Positions 11,247 through 22,331 of a stretch of DNA of 64,000 bases are shown here, piece by piece (positions within the stretch are counted from its first letter, which is position 1; the number at the start of each line of letters is the position of its first letter). The stretch is taken from NCBI RefSeq assembly GCF_034190915.1, contig NW_026947502.1:4882785-4946784 (forward strand), given 5' to 3'. Under the pieces are notes generated by a model. It did no database searches. It saw only the letters and a program-made list of their open reading frames with translations, and was not told where the DNA came from. The stretch comes from Cavia porcellus (taxonomy: Eukaryota; Chordata; Mammalia; Rodentia; Caviidae). Both the position numbers and the translations under genes were made by a program.

Positions 11247-11409
11247 CTCCCAAAAACAAACAAATGAAAACAAAACAAAACAAAGCTAGACATTGTAGCA
11301 TATCTTAATATCATTCTACATGAATGAGTAAAGAAAAGAAAGATAAAATAAAGATTTATTTCAGACATACAGCAGAGAACCACTAAAAAGAAATGTTAAA
11401 GGAAATATA

Positions 11410-11576
11410 CCATCCCAGCATTTGGGAGACTAAGGCAGGATGACTGCCATGAATTCAAAGCCAGCCTGAACTGCAATGAAACCTTGTCACAAAAAGACAA
11501 AACAGCCAGGAGTGGGGCTACAAAGTGAATTCAAGGCCTGCCCAAACTGCATAGCAAAAAACCTTGTCTCTAAAAG
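11410..11576 (+). mobile_element. Two B1 pieces in tandem
   Basis: First ends TTGTCACAAAAAGAC, second is only the right half from GGGGCTACAAAGTG. Confidence 0.7.
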
Positions 11577-11587
11577 ACCCCCCAAAA

Positions 11588-11634
11588 TACACACACACAC
11601 ACACACATACACACACATACATACATACATACTA
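11588..11634 (+). repeat. (CA)n/(CATA)n microsatellite
   Basis: CA units passing into CATA units. Confidence 0.9.
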
Positions 11635-11753
11635 GACAGGAACTGTACAAATATAAAGGAATGAAGAGCAAAAGAAATACAACTGCATACAGGGAAAATA
11701 TAATCTTTCCTTATGTGTGTACATGTGTGTTACTGGTTACATTGTGTGTGTGT

Positions 11754-11828
11754 GTTGCTGGGGATTGAACCTAAGACCCTGTTGTACACACAAGGCAAGA
11801 GCTCCACCACTGAGCCACATCCCCAGCT
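11754..11828 (-). mobile_element. ID SINE, old type
   Basis: GCTGGGGATTGAACCTAAGA to CACATCCCCAGCTC. Confidence 0.7.
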
Positions 11829-11939
11829 CACGTGTGTTATTAAGGATTGAAAAATGCATGAATGAATGGATGGATTGAACCTAGAGCTTTCACAGTGAAC
11901 TATATCCTCAGATCTTTCTATTTATTTTTACTTCTGAAC

Positions 11940-12018
11940 CATGATCTAAGTCACTGAGTTGCCCAGGCCAGGTTCAAATGTGTGTTCTCACCTCAGTTTC
12001 CCAAATTGCTGGGATTAG
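11940..12018 (-). mobile_element. B1 fragment
   Basis: GAGTTGCCCAGGCCAGG to TGCTGGGATTAG. Confidence 0.55.
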
Positions 12019-12058
12019 AGAAGTATTTTTAGGTCTTTTGCTCCTCTTAAACACTAAC

Positions 12059-12323
12059 AGTTGGGTGTAAGGTGTAATCCCAACAGGAGGCTGAGGCAGA
12101 AGATCTCTGTGAGTTCAAGATCAGCCTAGGCTACATAGTGAGAGCCTGTCTCAAAAAATAAAACAATGCAGGCATGGTGGCTCACACTTGTAATCCCAAA
12201 CACTTGAGAGGCTGAGGCAGGAGGATTGTTGCGAGTTCGAGAATAGCCTGAGCTACAAAGTGAGCTCAAGGCCAGCCTGAACTGCACAGAGACCCTGTCT
12301 CAAAAAGACAAATAAATAAATAA
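12059..12323 (+). mobile_element. Two B1 SINEs in series
   Basis: A short monomer (12059-12159) then a full-length copy (12168-12323) ending in (AAAT)n. Confidence 0.82.
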
Positions 12324-12537
12324 AACAAAAGAAAGAAAAAACAAAAACAAAACAACTAGTAAAAGACAAAATGGGCTTTCAATAAAATAGCAATAATATT
12401 ATAGTATCTATAACTTCAGTGGAAACAAAATATATATAACACCACACATAATGGGAGAGGAATTTCTTACCACATGCAAATGCGGTAAGGAAAGTTTCTT
12501 ATACAAGAGACAAAAATGCTGTAATAGTACAAAAACA

Positions 12538-12647
12538 GGGGCTGGGAATTTAGCTCAGCGGCATAAGTGCCTGCCTTGCAAGCAGGCAGTCGTGAGTTCA
12601 ATCCCCGGTACCGATAAAAAGGAAAAAGACAAAAAAAAAAAAAAAAA
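12538..12647 (+). mobile_element. ID SINE, young
   Basis: Target duplication AGTACAAAAACAG on both sides. Confidence 0.92.
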
Positions 12648-12721
12648 AGTACAAAAACAGACTGATAAAGGTATGTACCATAAAACCCTAAAGTCAACAT
12701 TAAGTAACACAACTATCTTAA

Positions 12722-13216
12722 GTTATTTTTCTCGTTGCTGAGACAAAATACCCAACACCCAAAGTTAAAGGAGGAAAGGTTTATTTAACTTACAGTTTGT
12801 GGAGCTATTAGTTCATAACCAGCTGGCTCCAGAGCAGGGTGGCACATGGCAGAAGGGAAACTGTTCAGAGTGGCAACACAGCAAAAGCAACCAAGGACGG
12901 TAACAGTGTCTTTCTGCCCCTTTTATACTCTATCCAGGCTCCCAGGATTATGGCACTGCCAAACCAATCAGTAGACTAATTTAATATGCTGGGGATTTAG
13001 TTCAGTGGCATAAGCACCTGCCTTGCAAGCAGGCGGTCGTGAGTTCGATCCCCGTTACCAATAAAAAAAAAAGAAAAAGAAAAAAAATAATAATCATACA
13101 TCCTTAATCCCAACATTGCAACATAAATCAGTCACACACAAGATTTAGCCATCTCTGAAAAAGCTTTACTTCTGATCACACGAGACTGAGGAAACATCTA
13201 GACACAGCCATAACAA
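12722..13216 (-). mobile_element. MaLR-type LTR, split by an ID
   Basis: The plus strand reads GAGACAAAATACCCAACACC, AGGTTTATTTAACTTACAG, GGCTGGCTCC and the CCAAACCAATCAGTAGA block shared with the copies at 43358 and 63305. An ID sits at 12988-13090 and LTR-like sequence continues to about 13216. Confidence 0.65.
12988..13090 (+). mobile_element. ID SINE inside a MaLR LTR
   Basis: Near-consensus body with GTTACCAATAAAA tail junction. Confidence 0.88.
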
Positions 13217-13259
13217 CAGTTATGGCAAAAACAAATAACCACCTGATGAAATCAGTAGA

Positions 13260-14010
13260 AATTAAAAAGTAAGATGGCAGATTTAAACTCTACTATATTA
13301 ATAATCACACTAAATCACACACCATTTACATTTAGTAAGTGGATTTCATCAAAATTAGTAACTTTTGTTGTTAGGAAGACAGTTAAGAGAACAAAAAGGA
13401 AAGAACAGACCAAGAAAGTTTTAGTAAACCACAAATCCGATAATGAATTTATACCCAGAAAATACAATAATCCAATGAAAAAGAGACAAAGATTCATACA
13501 GACACTGTAACCTAAGTATATAAGCAGATGATAAGTACATGAAAAGATGTCAGTGTTGAGCACATCAATCCTTAGTGAAGATGTAAAACAACCGGAACTC
13601 ATGTACTTTTTTTTTTTTTGAGTCTGGGTCTCGCTATGTAGGTCAGGCTGGCCTAGACTCACTATGTAGTCCTGGCTCGCCTGGAACTCACAGCAATCCT
13701 CCTGTCCCAGCCTCCCCAGTGTGCGGGCTACAGGCATGTGCCACCACATCCAGCTCTCATGTACTATTGGTAGGATCAGAACCAGAAAAAGAGTACAACA
13801 TACATAGGAACTTAATATTCCACCCAAAGGTAGAATTTCAGTTCTTTTAGTGTTAAAAAATAAATTTATAAAAAACAGCACACAAGACTACCCATTTGGA
13901 AGAAATGCATGTCACACAGAAAATTTCCAGACAGATTCCAGATTAAATGCAATAAAAATAAAATTTCTAGAAAATTTAGAATAACCCTGAGATGAGAGGA
14001 GCATTTTTAA
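13260..14010 (+). mobile_element. L1 fragment around a B1
   Basis: ATTTCATCAAAATTAGTAAC and CATACAGACACTGTAACC resemble L1 ORF2. The B1 at 13607-13756 is flanked by CTCATGTACT on both sides. Confidence 0.6.
13607..13756 (-). mobile_element. B1 SINE with target duplication
   Basis: CTCATGTACT on both sides, inserted in L1. Confidence 0.88.
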
Positions 14011-14020
14011 ATAGGACAGG

Positions 14021-14155
14021 GGACCAGGCATGCTGGCAGATACTTGTAACTCCAGCATTTGGAAGGCTGTGGCAGGAGGATTATCACAAGTCTGAGACCA
14101 CCTTAGACTATAAGGCTACCCTTGACTACATAGCAAGACCCTGCCTCAAAAAACT
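14021..14155 (+). mobile_element. B1 SINE, diverged
   Basis: CCAGGCATGCTGGCAGATAC to AGACCCTGCCTC. Confidence 0.75.
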
Positions 14156-14239
14156 AAACATAATAAAATAAAATAATAAATAATAGGACAGTAAATTCAG
14201 GAACAGTAAATGAAAACAAATCAGTGCACATGATTTAGC

Positions 14240-14376
14240 TTTTTTTGATATACAGGGTCTTGCTATGCAGTTTAGGCTGGTCTTAAACTCACTTCGCAGC
14301 CTCGGCTGGTCTCAAACTCAAACAGTGATCCTCCTACCTCAGTGCCAGGATTACAGGAATGTATCACCATGCCCAG
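14240..14376 (-). mobile_element. B1 SINE
   Basis: CAGGGTCTTGCTATGCAGTT to CACCATGCCCAG. Confidence 0.8.
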
Positions 14377-15590
14377 AGCAATTTAACATTTTTGTACAGG
14401 AAAACACACAAACATAAGTAGATTAAGACAAATGATTGGGAAACATTGGTAACACATCTATTCAGTAAAATATCTGTTTAAACGCCTTTGATGTAGTAGG
14501 TACTACCAAATACAATGCTGAATAAACAAAGACTACCCCAGCATGTATGGCACACACCTAGTGACAGATGATTCGTGTGACTCATAAAATACAAAAGGTA
14601 CTCATAACTCGTAACCCAATAGAAACATAAGTAAATATAGATTATTCAGAGAATTCTAAATAATCATAAAGATATCAAATGACACCTATTGCATTTGTAA
14701 GAGTAAATGCATATTGCTTCCCAATTCTGCCTTTAGTTAACTCATGCTGGTAGTCTGAACTCAGCACAATGGAAATGGTTATATACCATGGAAATTAGTA
14801 CTTGCTGCAAGTCAGGGTTTGATTTATTATTTTGCTGATTGTCTAAACTTAAGAAAAGTAATAATGTTTAAAATGTACATTAAACTTGAAAATATGGCAC
14901 TGTCTGCAGGCATATTATGAATAACAGGAAACATTAAGGAGATATTTTTCTAGTACTTGAAAAGTACTTTTCAATTCAGCAAAGTCACTTCTCTCACTGA
15001 TGAATAAGTGAAGTTCCATGATGTAATACTGAAACTGACAGAGATCTTACGCAAGTAAAATTTATACAAAGATTCATAATAATCTAACAGTAAGATCACA
15101 ATTCAGATTTAATGACAATACACTTATTGAGAAGAGTTAGTGAACTGAAATGACACCCCTTTTGTCAAGTCATGGTTGAACTGCAATCACAGACTGCACG
15201 TTGATGTGAATTCCACAAAAATCAGCCAAAACATTTTGTAACATATAACTGACTATATGGAACTTACAATAAAGAGCTCTGTATAACAGTTTATTATTTA
15301 TAAATTGTATATCCTTACTATCTATAAAATGTATAAATTAATATGCATAAGCAAAAAATATCTCAGAATAATAGGTACCTAGAGATAGAAAACAAAAGGA
15401 AAAAGGATTATGCAGAATCATTAGGAAACTTTTGGGGGTTTATTCTGGTATGTTCAGAATTTCCAAAATGTTCATTATCTTAATTATGATGGTGGTGTCA
15501 TAGCTGTATATGTATGATGAAACTAGCCAAATTGGGTAATTTAAATATATGCCATCTGTTGAACTGGAACTTAATAAATTATTTAAAAGA

Positions 15591-15707
15591 GCACTAGGTG
15601 TGGCAGTGCATGTCTGTAATACCAGCACTCAAAGAGGCTGAGGCAGGAGAATCACCTCAAATCTAAGGCCAGCCTAAATGATATAATGAGAACCCGTTAC
15701 AAAAAAA
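15591..15707 (+). mobile_element. B1 SINE, monomer form
   Basis: CACTAGGTGTGGCAGTGCAT to GAGAACCCGTTAC. Confidence 0.72.
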
Positions 15708-15738
15708 CCAAACTGTCAATCAATGAAACAAATGTCAA

Positions 15739-15892
15739 ACTTCACAAATAAACTCTCATTCTTAGACTTAACTGATAACTTAGATTTAGACTTAACTGAG
15801 TTAAGTTAACTTAACTTGACTTAACTGAGTTAAGTTAACTTAACTCAGACTTAGACTTCACAAATAAACTCTCATTCTTAGACTTAACAAGG
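15739..15892 (+). repeat. Duplicated 34-bp segment around a perfect 24-bp palindrome
   Basis: CTTCACAAATAAACTCTCAT plus TCTTAGACTTAAC occurs at 15740 and 15857. Between them lies the self-complementary 24-mer 15825-15848 (arms CTGAGTTAAGTT) and an imperfect copy at 15796-15819. Confidence 0.9.
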
Positions 15893-16010
15893 GTGCCAAG
15901 ACAATCCAATGGGAAGAGAGTAAATTTTAACAAAGTTCCTACTTGGTTGATTAAATTCAAAGACACAGATTAAAAGACTAATAAATGATAAGCCAGATCA
16001 AGAATAAATT

Positions 16011-16109
16011 CAGTGGCATAAGCGCCTGCCTGGCAAGCAGGCAGTCGTGAGTTTGATCCCCGGTACCGATAAAAGGAAAAAGACAAAAAAAAAAAAAAAA
16101 AAAAAAAAA
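16011..16109 (+). mobile_element. ID SINE, 5' truncated
   Basis: Begins at the D-loop (CAGTGGCATAAGCG), missing the first part of box A, yet has a 10-bp target duplication AGAATAAATT and a long A tail. Confidence 0.88.
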
Positions 16110-16124
16110 AGAATAAATTCAAAG

Positions 16125-16921
16125 AAACCTGCATTGGCTGAGTAAGTGTGAGGAAAAGTAGACTTCATAATAAACAGAGACAAAAAAGAACCACCCCACA
16201 ATGATGAAAAAGATCAACTCAGCACAAAGACACAGTAATCTTAAATGTGTACTTCATGATAAAGTTTCAAAACACAAGAAGCAAAGGCTGACAAAATTTT
16301 CTGAAAGGAGAAGTGAGGCAAATCTATTAAGACACTATGTCAACAGTGATTGATGGAACAAGCATAAAGTCAGTAAAAAATATATATAAATGACTGGCAA
16401 AATATATAGACTCTCAATAAAGTTGGTATGAGCTATACAAATCATGTCTGGTTCTGTGAAATAGTAAATAAAAAGGTCACATACAGAGCTGCACAACAAA
16501 TTTCAATAAGCTTACGAAAACTAAAATAAATACCATATATTGTCTGGAAAGAATACAAATAAATTAGAATAACAGAATGGTATCTTCTTTTTTCTTTAGA
16601 ATATCTTAAAAATATTCAAATATTTGAAAACAAATCCATGTATTCCTAAGTAACTCAAGGATCAAAGACATCGCAGAAAATTAGGAAGTCCACTAAACTG
16701 AAGACGATAACAACATGTAAAAATTTGTAGGATTAAACTATAGCAGGACTTCAGTAAAATCAGTAATTTTAAACACATTAGAAAACCTTTACAAACAATG
16801 TTATAAGCTTCAACCTTAAAAGTAGGAAAAAGAAAAATAATCACAATAAAAGAAGAAAAAAAAAACCCCAAGAATCCAACGGAAAGACCTTGAGCTAGAC
16901 TAATGAAGGAGGAAGCACACA

Positions 16922-16970
<49 letters not shown>

Positions 16971-17100
16971 TACCAGTAACTAGGAAAAAAAGGGGAATAC
17001 ATCACTATAGGTCCTATAGACATTAATAAAATAAGTATAAACAAATTACCAAAACTGACACAAAAATGAGTAGAACATTTAAGTAGTTCTCCACTTTAAA
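16125..17100 (+). mobile_element. L1 ORF2 fragment
   Basis: Phrases around 16240-16380 and 16540-16680 (GTCTGGAAAGAATACAAATA, AAATATTTGAAAACAAATCC, GATCAAAGACATCGCAGAAA) follow the endonuclease/RT part of an old L1. No long frame survives. Confidence 0.55.
16917..16970 (+). repeat. (CA)n microsatellite
   Basis: About 20 uninterrupted units after an imperfect start. Confidence 0.95.
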
Positions 17101-17164
17101 ACTTGAATTTGTAATTAAAAACCATAAAGTATCTGATCCCCAGCATTACCAAAAACTAAAACCA

Positions 17165-17238
17165 ACATTAAGCAGAGCTCAGTGGTAGAGCACGTGTGTG
17201 ACATGTGTACACCCTGGGATGGATTCCCAGTAGACTAC
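17165..17238 (+). mobile_element. ID SINE, old
   Basis: GAGCTCAGTGGTAGAGCACG with a decayed T arm. Confidence 0.55.
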
Positions 17239-17307
17239 AGAAACACACAGAATGCTACAGGCTCAGACAGCTTTGCAGCTGAATTTTTGTAAGACATTCA
17301 AGGAAGT

Positions 17308-17409
17308 ATTTTTTTTAATTTTTAATTTTTTATCAGTACCAGGGATCGAACTCATGACCACCCTCTTGCAAAGCAGGCACTTAAGCCACTGAGCTAAATC
17401 CCCAGCCCC
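17308..17409 (-). mobile_element. ID SINE
   Basis: Target duplication TCAAGGAAG at 17299 and 17410. Confidence 0.87.
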
Positions 17410-17543
17410 CTCAAGGAAGAATTAACACTAATAGTCCACAAACTATTTCAAAAACTAGAGATAAAGGCAACACATTCCTGCTCCTTTTAAGAGACCAGCA
17501 CAAGCCTAATACCAAAGCCAAATAAAAACAAGAAACTTCAAGA

Positions 17544-17599
17544 GGCCAGAAGTTTAGCTCAGCTGGCAAATGCGAGGTTGTCAGTTCGATCCCCGGCAC

Positions 17600-17639
<40 letters not shown>

Positions 17640-17640
17640 A
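17544..17640 (+). mobile_element. ID SINE lacking the anticodon arm
   Basis: Runs from TTTAGCTCAGCTGGCAAATG directly to GCGAGGTTGTCAGTTCGATC, then about 40 A. Boxes A and B are both present but close together. Confidence 0.75.
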
Positions 17641-17711
17641 AACAAACACAAACAAACAAAAAAAACACTTCAAACAAGCCTCAACATCTCCACCAAAAAA
17701 AAACCAAAAGC

Positions 17712-17793
17712 CTTTTTAAAACAGTACTAGGGATTGAACTCAGAGGCTCATGCATGTTAGGCAATCACTCAATCACTGAGCTGCATGCCCAGA
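17712..17793 (-). mobile_element. ID SINE, old
   Basis: AGTACTAGGGATTGAACTCA to GAGCTGCATGCCCAG. Confidence 0.6.
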
Positions 17794-17876
17794 TCCACAC
17801 AAAACTTTTTGAACTAGCCCTTCAAAAAGACAGAGGATAACCATTGCTAACCTAAAAATTTAAAATCCAAAATGCT

Positions 17877-17987
17877 GGGGCTGGGGATTTAGCACAGCAG
17901 CATAAGCGCCTGCCTTGCAAGCAGGCAGTCGTGAGTTCGATCCCTGGTACCGATAAAAAAAAAAAAAAAGACCAAAAATAAATAAAT
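17877..17987 (+). mobile_element. ID SINE, young
   Basis: Target duplication AAAATCCAAAATGCT (15 bp, perfect). Confidence 0.92.
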
Positions 17988-18256
17988 AAAATCCAAAATG
18001 CTGCAAATCTAAAACTTGAACACTACCTTGATACTAAAAGCAGAAATTCAACTTCTGGCCTCATGTGACAGATTATAATCAAACTGCAGGTACAATAAAA
18101 ACATTGTGTAAAATTATCTTCAGGCTGTATGTCTAATGTGTAATGTGTATACGAATGTAAATAAACATTGTGTTTAGGCTTCGATTTCACCCCTAAAACA
18201 GCCCATTTCTTAAAAATATTCCGAAACTTTAAAACACCTGTATTTGTGGGGAGAGG

Positions 18257-18338
18257 GCTGAGGCAGGATCTCCCTAAGTAGTTCAGGCTGGCCTTAGCAC
18301 TCCTCCTGCCTCAGTCTCCCAAGTGGTAGGTTTACTGG
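18257..18338 (-). mobile_element. B1 fragment
   Basis: CTGAGGCAGGATCTCCCTAA to CCAAGTGGTAGG. Confidence 0.55.
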
Positions 18339-18364
18339 CAAAATCACATGAAATTAAAATGCTT

Positions 18365-19270
18365 TTCACCTCAAATATTTTAGATAAGGGATACTCAATT
18401 TGTATATGAATGGCCAATAAGCACATGAAAGGTGTTCAATATCATCAGTCATCCAGGAAATACATTAATATAAAAATGATGCACACTAAAAGCCTGGGAA
18501 AGTAGGTACAACTATCCAGTTGTGTTGGTACAGGCCTGTGACCTCCACACACTGGAAGACTAAGGCAGGAGGAAGAGTCTAAGTTTTAGCCTGGCATGGG
18601 CAACTTACAAGATCCTGTCAAAAAAAAAAAAGGAAAAAGAGAAAGACCAAGAAGAAAAGGAAATAGAGAAAGAGAAAGAGGAAAAGGAAAGGGAAAAGAA
18701 AGGCTAGCAAGGGGGTTTAGTGTGGGGGCAAAGAAAAAAAAGCTAAAACTAAATAGGCTGGCAACATTAAATGTAGGCACTGATATAGAACAACTAAAAC
18801 AATCATAAACTGCAGACAATTAAGGATGGAGTGTGATAGGAATGGGAAACAACCACCTTGGAAAACACCTTTAAGTTTATTATGAATTGAACATGCACTT
18901 ACCATAAAACTCAATAATTCTCCCTTTTTATTGTAAGACCCAGCATTTATTCATGAGGAAAAAAAAGTGAAAGCACAAAAAGACATATAGATAATGCTTA
19001 TAGCTGATTTATTCTTAACATCCTAATCTGAAAATAATGCACACACTCAGTAACAGGTAAATGGATAAGTCAATTTTGGTATTCTCACATAACAGAATAC
19101 TAATTGGAAATATAGAAGAAATACTATGGATATACTCCAGAACAGGGAAGAAGGCTGTGATACAGCTCAATGACAGCATTTATGTCTTGTATGCACAGGC
19201 CTGGGTTCTAGACCAGTGGGTGCGCATGTGCACACACACAGAAGAATTCTAAAAGCATGTGCTGAGTAAG
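18365..19270 (+). mobile_element. L1 3' fragment with SINE
   Basis: GGCCAATAAGCACATGAAAG and GGTGTTCAATATCATCAGTC, then CAGTAACAGGTAAATGGATA, are L1 landmarks; a B1 and a purine tract (18517-18710) are inserted. Confidence 0.65.
18517..18632 (+). mobile_element. B1 SINE
   Basis: AGTTGTGTTGGTACAGGCCT; A tail merges into a purine-only tract to about 18710. Confidence 0.65.
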
Positions 19271-19474
19271 AGAAGGCATGCAAACATGTAAAAAAAAAAA
19301 AAAAGTACACACTGTATGGCAGAGTAACACAAAACAGACCAAGTGCGTGCTAGGGCTCATCTATGGTGGGAATTGGATGAACTACAAAGAAATTTGGGAG
19401 AGATGGAAATGTTCTAACTCTCAACTGGGGAAAGCAGTTAACACAGATGCGTATATATACCAAATCTCAAATTA

Positions 19475-19620
19475 AGGCCAAGCACAATGACATGTGCCTA
19501 CAATTCCAGTACTCAGGAAGCTGGGGGAAAAGGATCACGAATTCAAGACCAGCACGGGCTACATATGGAGTACAAGGCTAGCCTATGCTACTACATGGTG
19601 AGAACCTGACTCAACAAACA
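19475..19620 (+). mobile_element. B1 SINE
   Basis: GGCCAAGCACAATGACATGT to GAGAACCTGACTC. Confidence 0.75.
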
Positions 19621-19740
19621 AAAAACTTCACACTACATTTAATACAAATATGTCATACAGCAGTCAGAAAGTTACATCCCTACCTCACATATTACTCACA
19701 AAAAGTAATGTGGGCTAAAAATAAACATAAAAAAAGCAAA

Positions 19741-19878
19741 ACTAACACGGTGGTACAGACTATAATCCCAGTACTTAGCAGGTTGAGGCAGGAGGATCAC
19801 TGAGAATTTGTAGCCTGGGCTACCCAGTGAGTTCAAGGGTGCCCTGAATTATATAGTGAGACCCTGTCTCAAAAAACA
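19741..19878 (+). mobile_element. B1 SINE
   Basis: CACGGTGGTACAGACTATAA to GAGACCCTGTCTC; A tail at 19913 leads into (AT)n. Confidence 0.78.
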
Positions 19879-19912
19879 CTGAAAACCAAAACCAAAACTA
19901 AAACTATATTGA

Positions 19913-19913
19913 A

Positions 19914-19947
<34 letters not shown>

Positions 19948-19952
19948 TATAT
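19913..19952 (+). repeat. A run followed by (AT)n
   Basis: About 19 A then 10-11 AT units. Confidence 0.9.
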
Positions 19953-20340
19953 GAGGGTATATTTATGATTCTGGAGGAGGACAAGCCTTATTTAATAAAA
20001 TGTTGAAGCAAATGCTATAAACAAAGGGAAGGAAATATTGTATTCATCAAAATTAAAATTTTCTGGGCCATTAAACTTAGAAAAGAACCTCACTGGGAGA
20101 TACATTTGAAATTACTAATTATTAAAATTCAAAATTCCAACCAAACACCAGAAAAACACAAAGGAAGCCCTCCTACACTCATTAGGTACAATATGCCATC
20201 TAAATGGCAGCAGGAATAGGCAGATCCATACAGAAATCAAACTGGAAAAAGAAACTGTGTTATGTATATGTACCAAGCCTCAAATAAATGTAATTATTAT
20301 GTACTGTGAACATGCATTAATAAAAATTTAAAAAGAAACA
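19953..20340 (+). mobile_element. L1-like fragment
   Basis: GACAAGCCTTATTTAATAAA, AAATATTGTATTCATCAAAA and AAACTGGAAAAAGAAACTG look like L1 3' sequence. Assignment is tentative. Confidence 0.4.
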
Positions 20341-20585
20341 AAATCAAGTGAACGATGAATATGTAAAGATGCAAAAATGATAACCCTTATTGGAAACCCA
20401 GCAAGCAGAATGACATTTTTCACTCAAAAGATTGGTGTTGAATAATATCAGTGCTATGCATATGTGGAATAATAGGTACTACAAGTGACAACACTGATAC
20501 AAATCCTATAATGCAACTACAGCGAGTATATAGTCAACACACACATCAGAAATTCTCTTGTTTTACATTCTGAAGAAATGCTCAT

Positions 20586-20712
20586 GCTCCAAGTATGGTG
20601 GTGCATGCCTATAATCCCAGCACTCTGGGAGCCTGAGACAGGAGGATCACAAGGTCACTTTGGGCTACTCAGTGACTTAATAGTGAGACCCTGCCTAAAA
20701 AGAAAAAAGAGA
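20586..20712 (+). mobile_element. B1 SINE
   Basis: AAGTATGGTGGTGCATGCCT to GAGACCCTGCC. Confidence 0.78.
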
Positions 20713-20713
20713 A

Positions 20714-20775
20714 GGGTTGGGGATGTAGCTCAGTGCAAAGATCCTAAATTCAATCTCCAATACCACAAAAACAAG
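20714..20775 (+). mobile_element. ID SINE, shortened
   Basis: GGTTGGGGATGTAGCTCAGT then straight to TTCAATCTCCAATACC; the middle is deleted. Confidence 0.6.
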
Positions 20776-20784
20776 ACCAATGCC

Positions 20785-20929
20785 TAGTGTGGTGGTGCAT
20801 TACTGTAATCCCAGTATTTGGGAAGCTGAAGCAGGAGGATTGCTGTGAGTGTGAGGCCAGCCTGAGCTACAAAGTGAGTTCAAGGCCAGCTTGAACTGCA
20901 TAGTGAGACCCTGTCTCAAAAAGGCCAAA
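20785..20929 (+). mobile_element. B1 SINE, full length
   Basis: TAGTGTGGTGGTGCATTACT to GAGACCCTGTCTC. Confidence 0.85.
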
Positions 20930-21000
20930 AATAAAACAAAAGCAAAACAAAAAATGGCACAAATATAACTACTAAAGAAATGTTTAAGAACTAAAAACTT

Positions 21001-21083
21001 GGGCCGAAGATTATAACTTAGAGGCATAGCACCTGCCTGCCAAGTGTGCGGCTGAGTTTGATTCCTGATACCCACCCCCCTAA
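21001..21083 (+). mobile_element. ID SINE, diverged
   Basis: Target duplication AGAACTAAAAACTT (20987 and about 21085). Confidence 0.7.
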
Positions 21084-21898
21084 AAGAACTAAAAACTTGG
21101 TAACAAAAATACCAGAGAAATAGCTAAATATACTAGGATACATGTATTTATACTATGGATGAAGTTAAAAGAAATAAAAGACCTCTATATGTACTAACAT
21201 GGAACTGTCTCCAAGACTACTATTGACAGATTAATGATACAGAACAATATATCTGTATAGAAATAAGAAAACGCTTATATGTAACAACTATATACATAAA
21301 ATTACATATGTACATATGTAAATACATATAAAAAGATTTGAAAAGGTACATATGAAAGCAGCTCTGATGAGATGAAGGGGCAAGATTTGGGAAAGGCTAT
21401 TATTAGGATTCCTGGTCAAACTTTCTCATGGAAAATGTATTATGGTGTTATTTGTGTAAGTACTATATTTAAATTCATGTTTTAAAAGCCTGCTGATTTT
21501 AGATGGGCTTACAGTTGTTTAAGGAACCTCTTTCCAAGGCCACTGCATGGCTGCTGTGCCCTATGATAAGGACCTCCTCAAAGGAAAGTCTGAGAAGCCC
21601 TTGCCACCTCTGGTCTAGAATATCGTTAACAGTTTACAATAAATATCAATTTTTTTAAAAAGGCTCTCTCCACATTACCTACCAGTCTTTCTTAAATACT
21701 TCTCAATCCAAGATGTTCTTGATATCATTAATCTGTTTAAATTTCTTCACAGTCCACTACCTAAATTTATCTGTTTATTCAGTTGTTAAATTTGTAGTCT
21801 ACTGCCCCCTAGAATAGGGATGACAATCTTGAACTCATACACTTTGAATTGAGCCATTTAGAGATTTTTGTTTTTAACATTACCAAAGACACATTTTA

Positions 21899-22021
<123 letters not shown>

Positions 22022-22142
22022 TCAACCAGGTCAAGGATAAAAACTATACAGCTAAAAACCAGATTTGTACTTATAAATGCTGGTTTCTTAATTGCTCCTC
22101 CAAAATTGTATTTAGTCTTTAAGTATTAACAAAGCACAACTG

Positions 22143-22222
22143 GGTGCAAGGCAGTATGGGGCTGGTAATAAAGGAAGATAAATAATAAATATTCCCTGGC
22201 TTCATGGAGTTTACAGTTAGGA
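22143..22222 (+). repeat. L2 relic
   Basis: GGTGCAAGGCAGTATGGGGC and TTCATGGAGTTTACAGTTAG match L2 landmarks. Older than the SINEs. Confidence 0.5.
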
Positions 22223-22331
22223 TAATGAAATCTACCAATAGTTACAGTAATCCGCCTGTAATCAAATACAAGGCACATAATAAAACACTACTGAGGAGTT
22301 TGCAGGGGGCCCAGGGGAAAAAGATAAGAAA

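Larger units (their letters stand above)
10740..11700 (+). mobile_element. L1 3' UTR-type fragment
   Basis: AACCCAGAATTCTATACCCA, TTTATTTCAGACATACAGC and AGAAATGTTAAAGGAAAT resemble L1 3' UTR sequences; interrupted by B1 pieces and a CA/CATA repeat. Confidence 0.6.

Noticed and set aside
13315..13881. 188-codon minus-strand frame
   Set aside because: It runs across a B1 and L1 sequence; hydrophobic runs come from T-rich complement of repeat tails.
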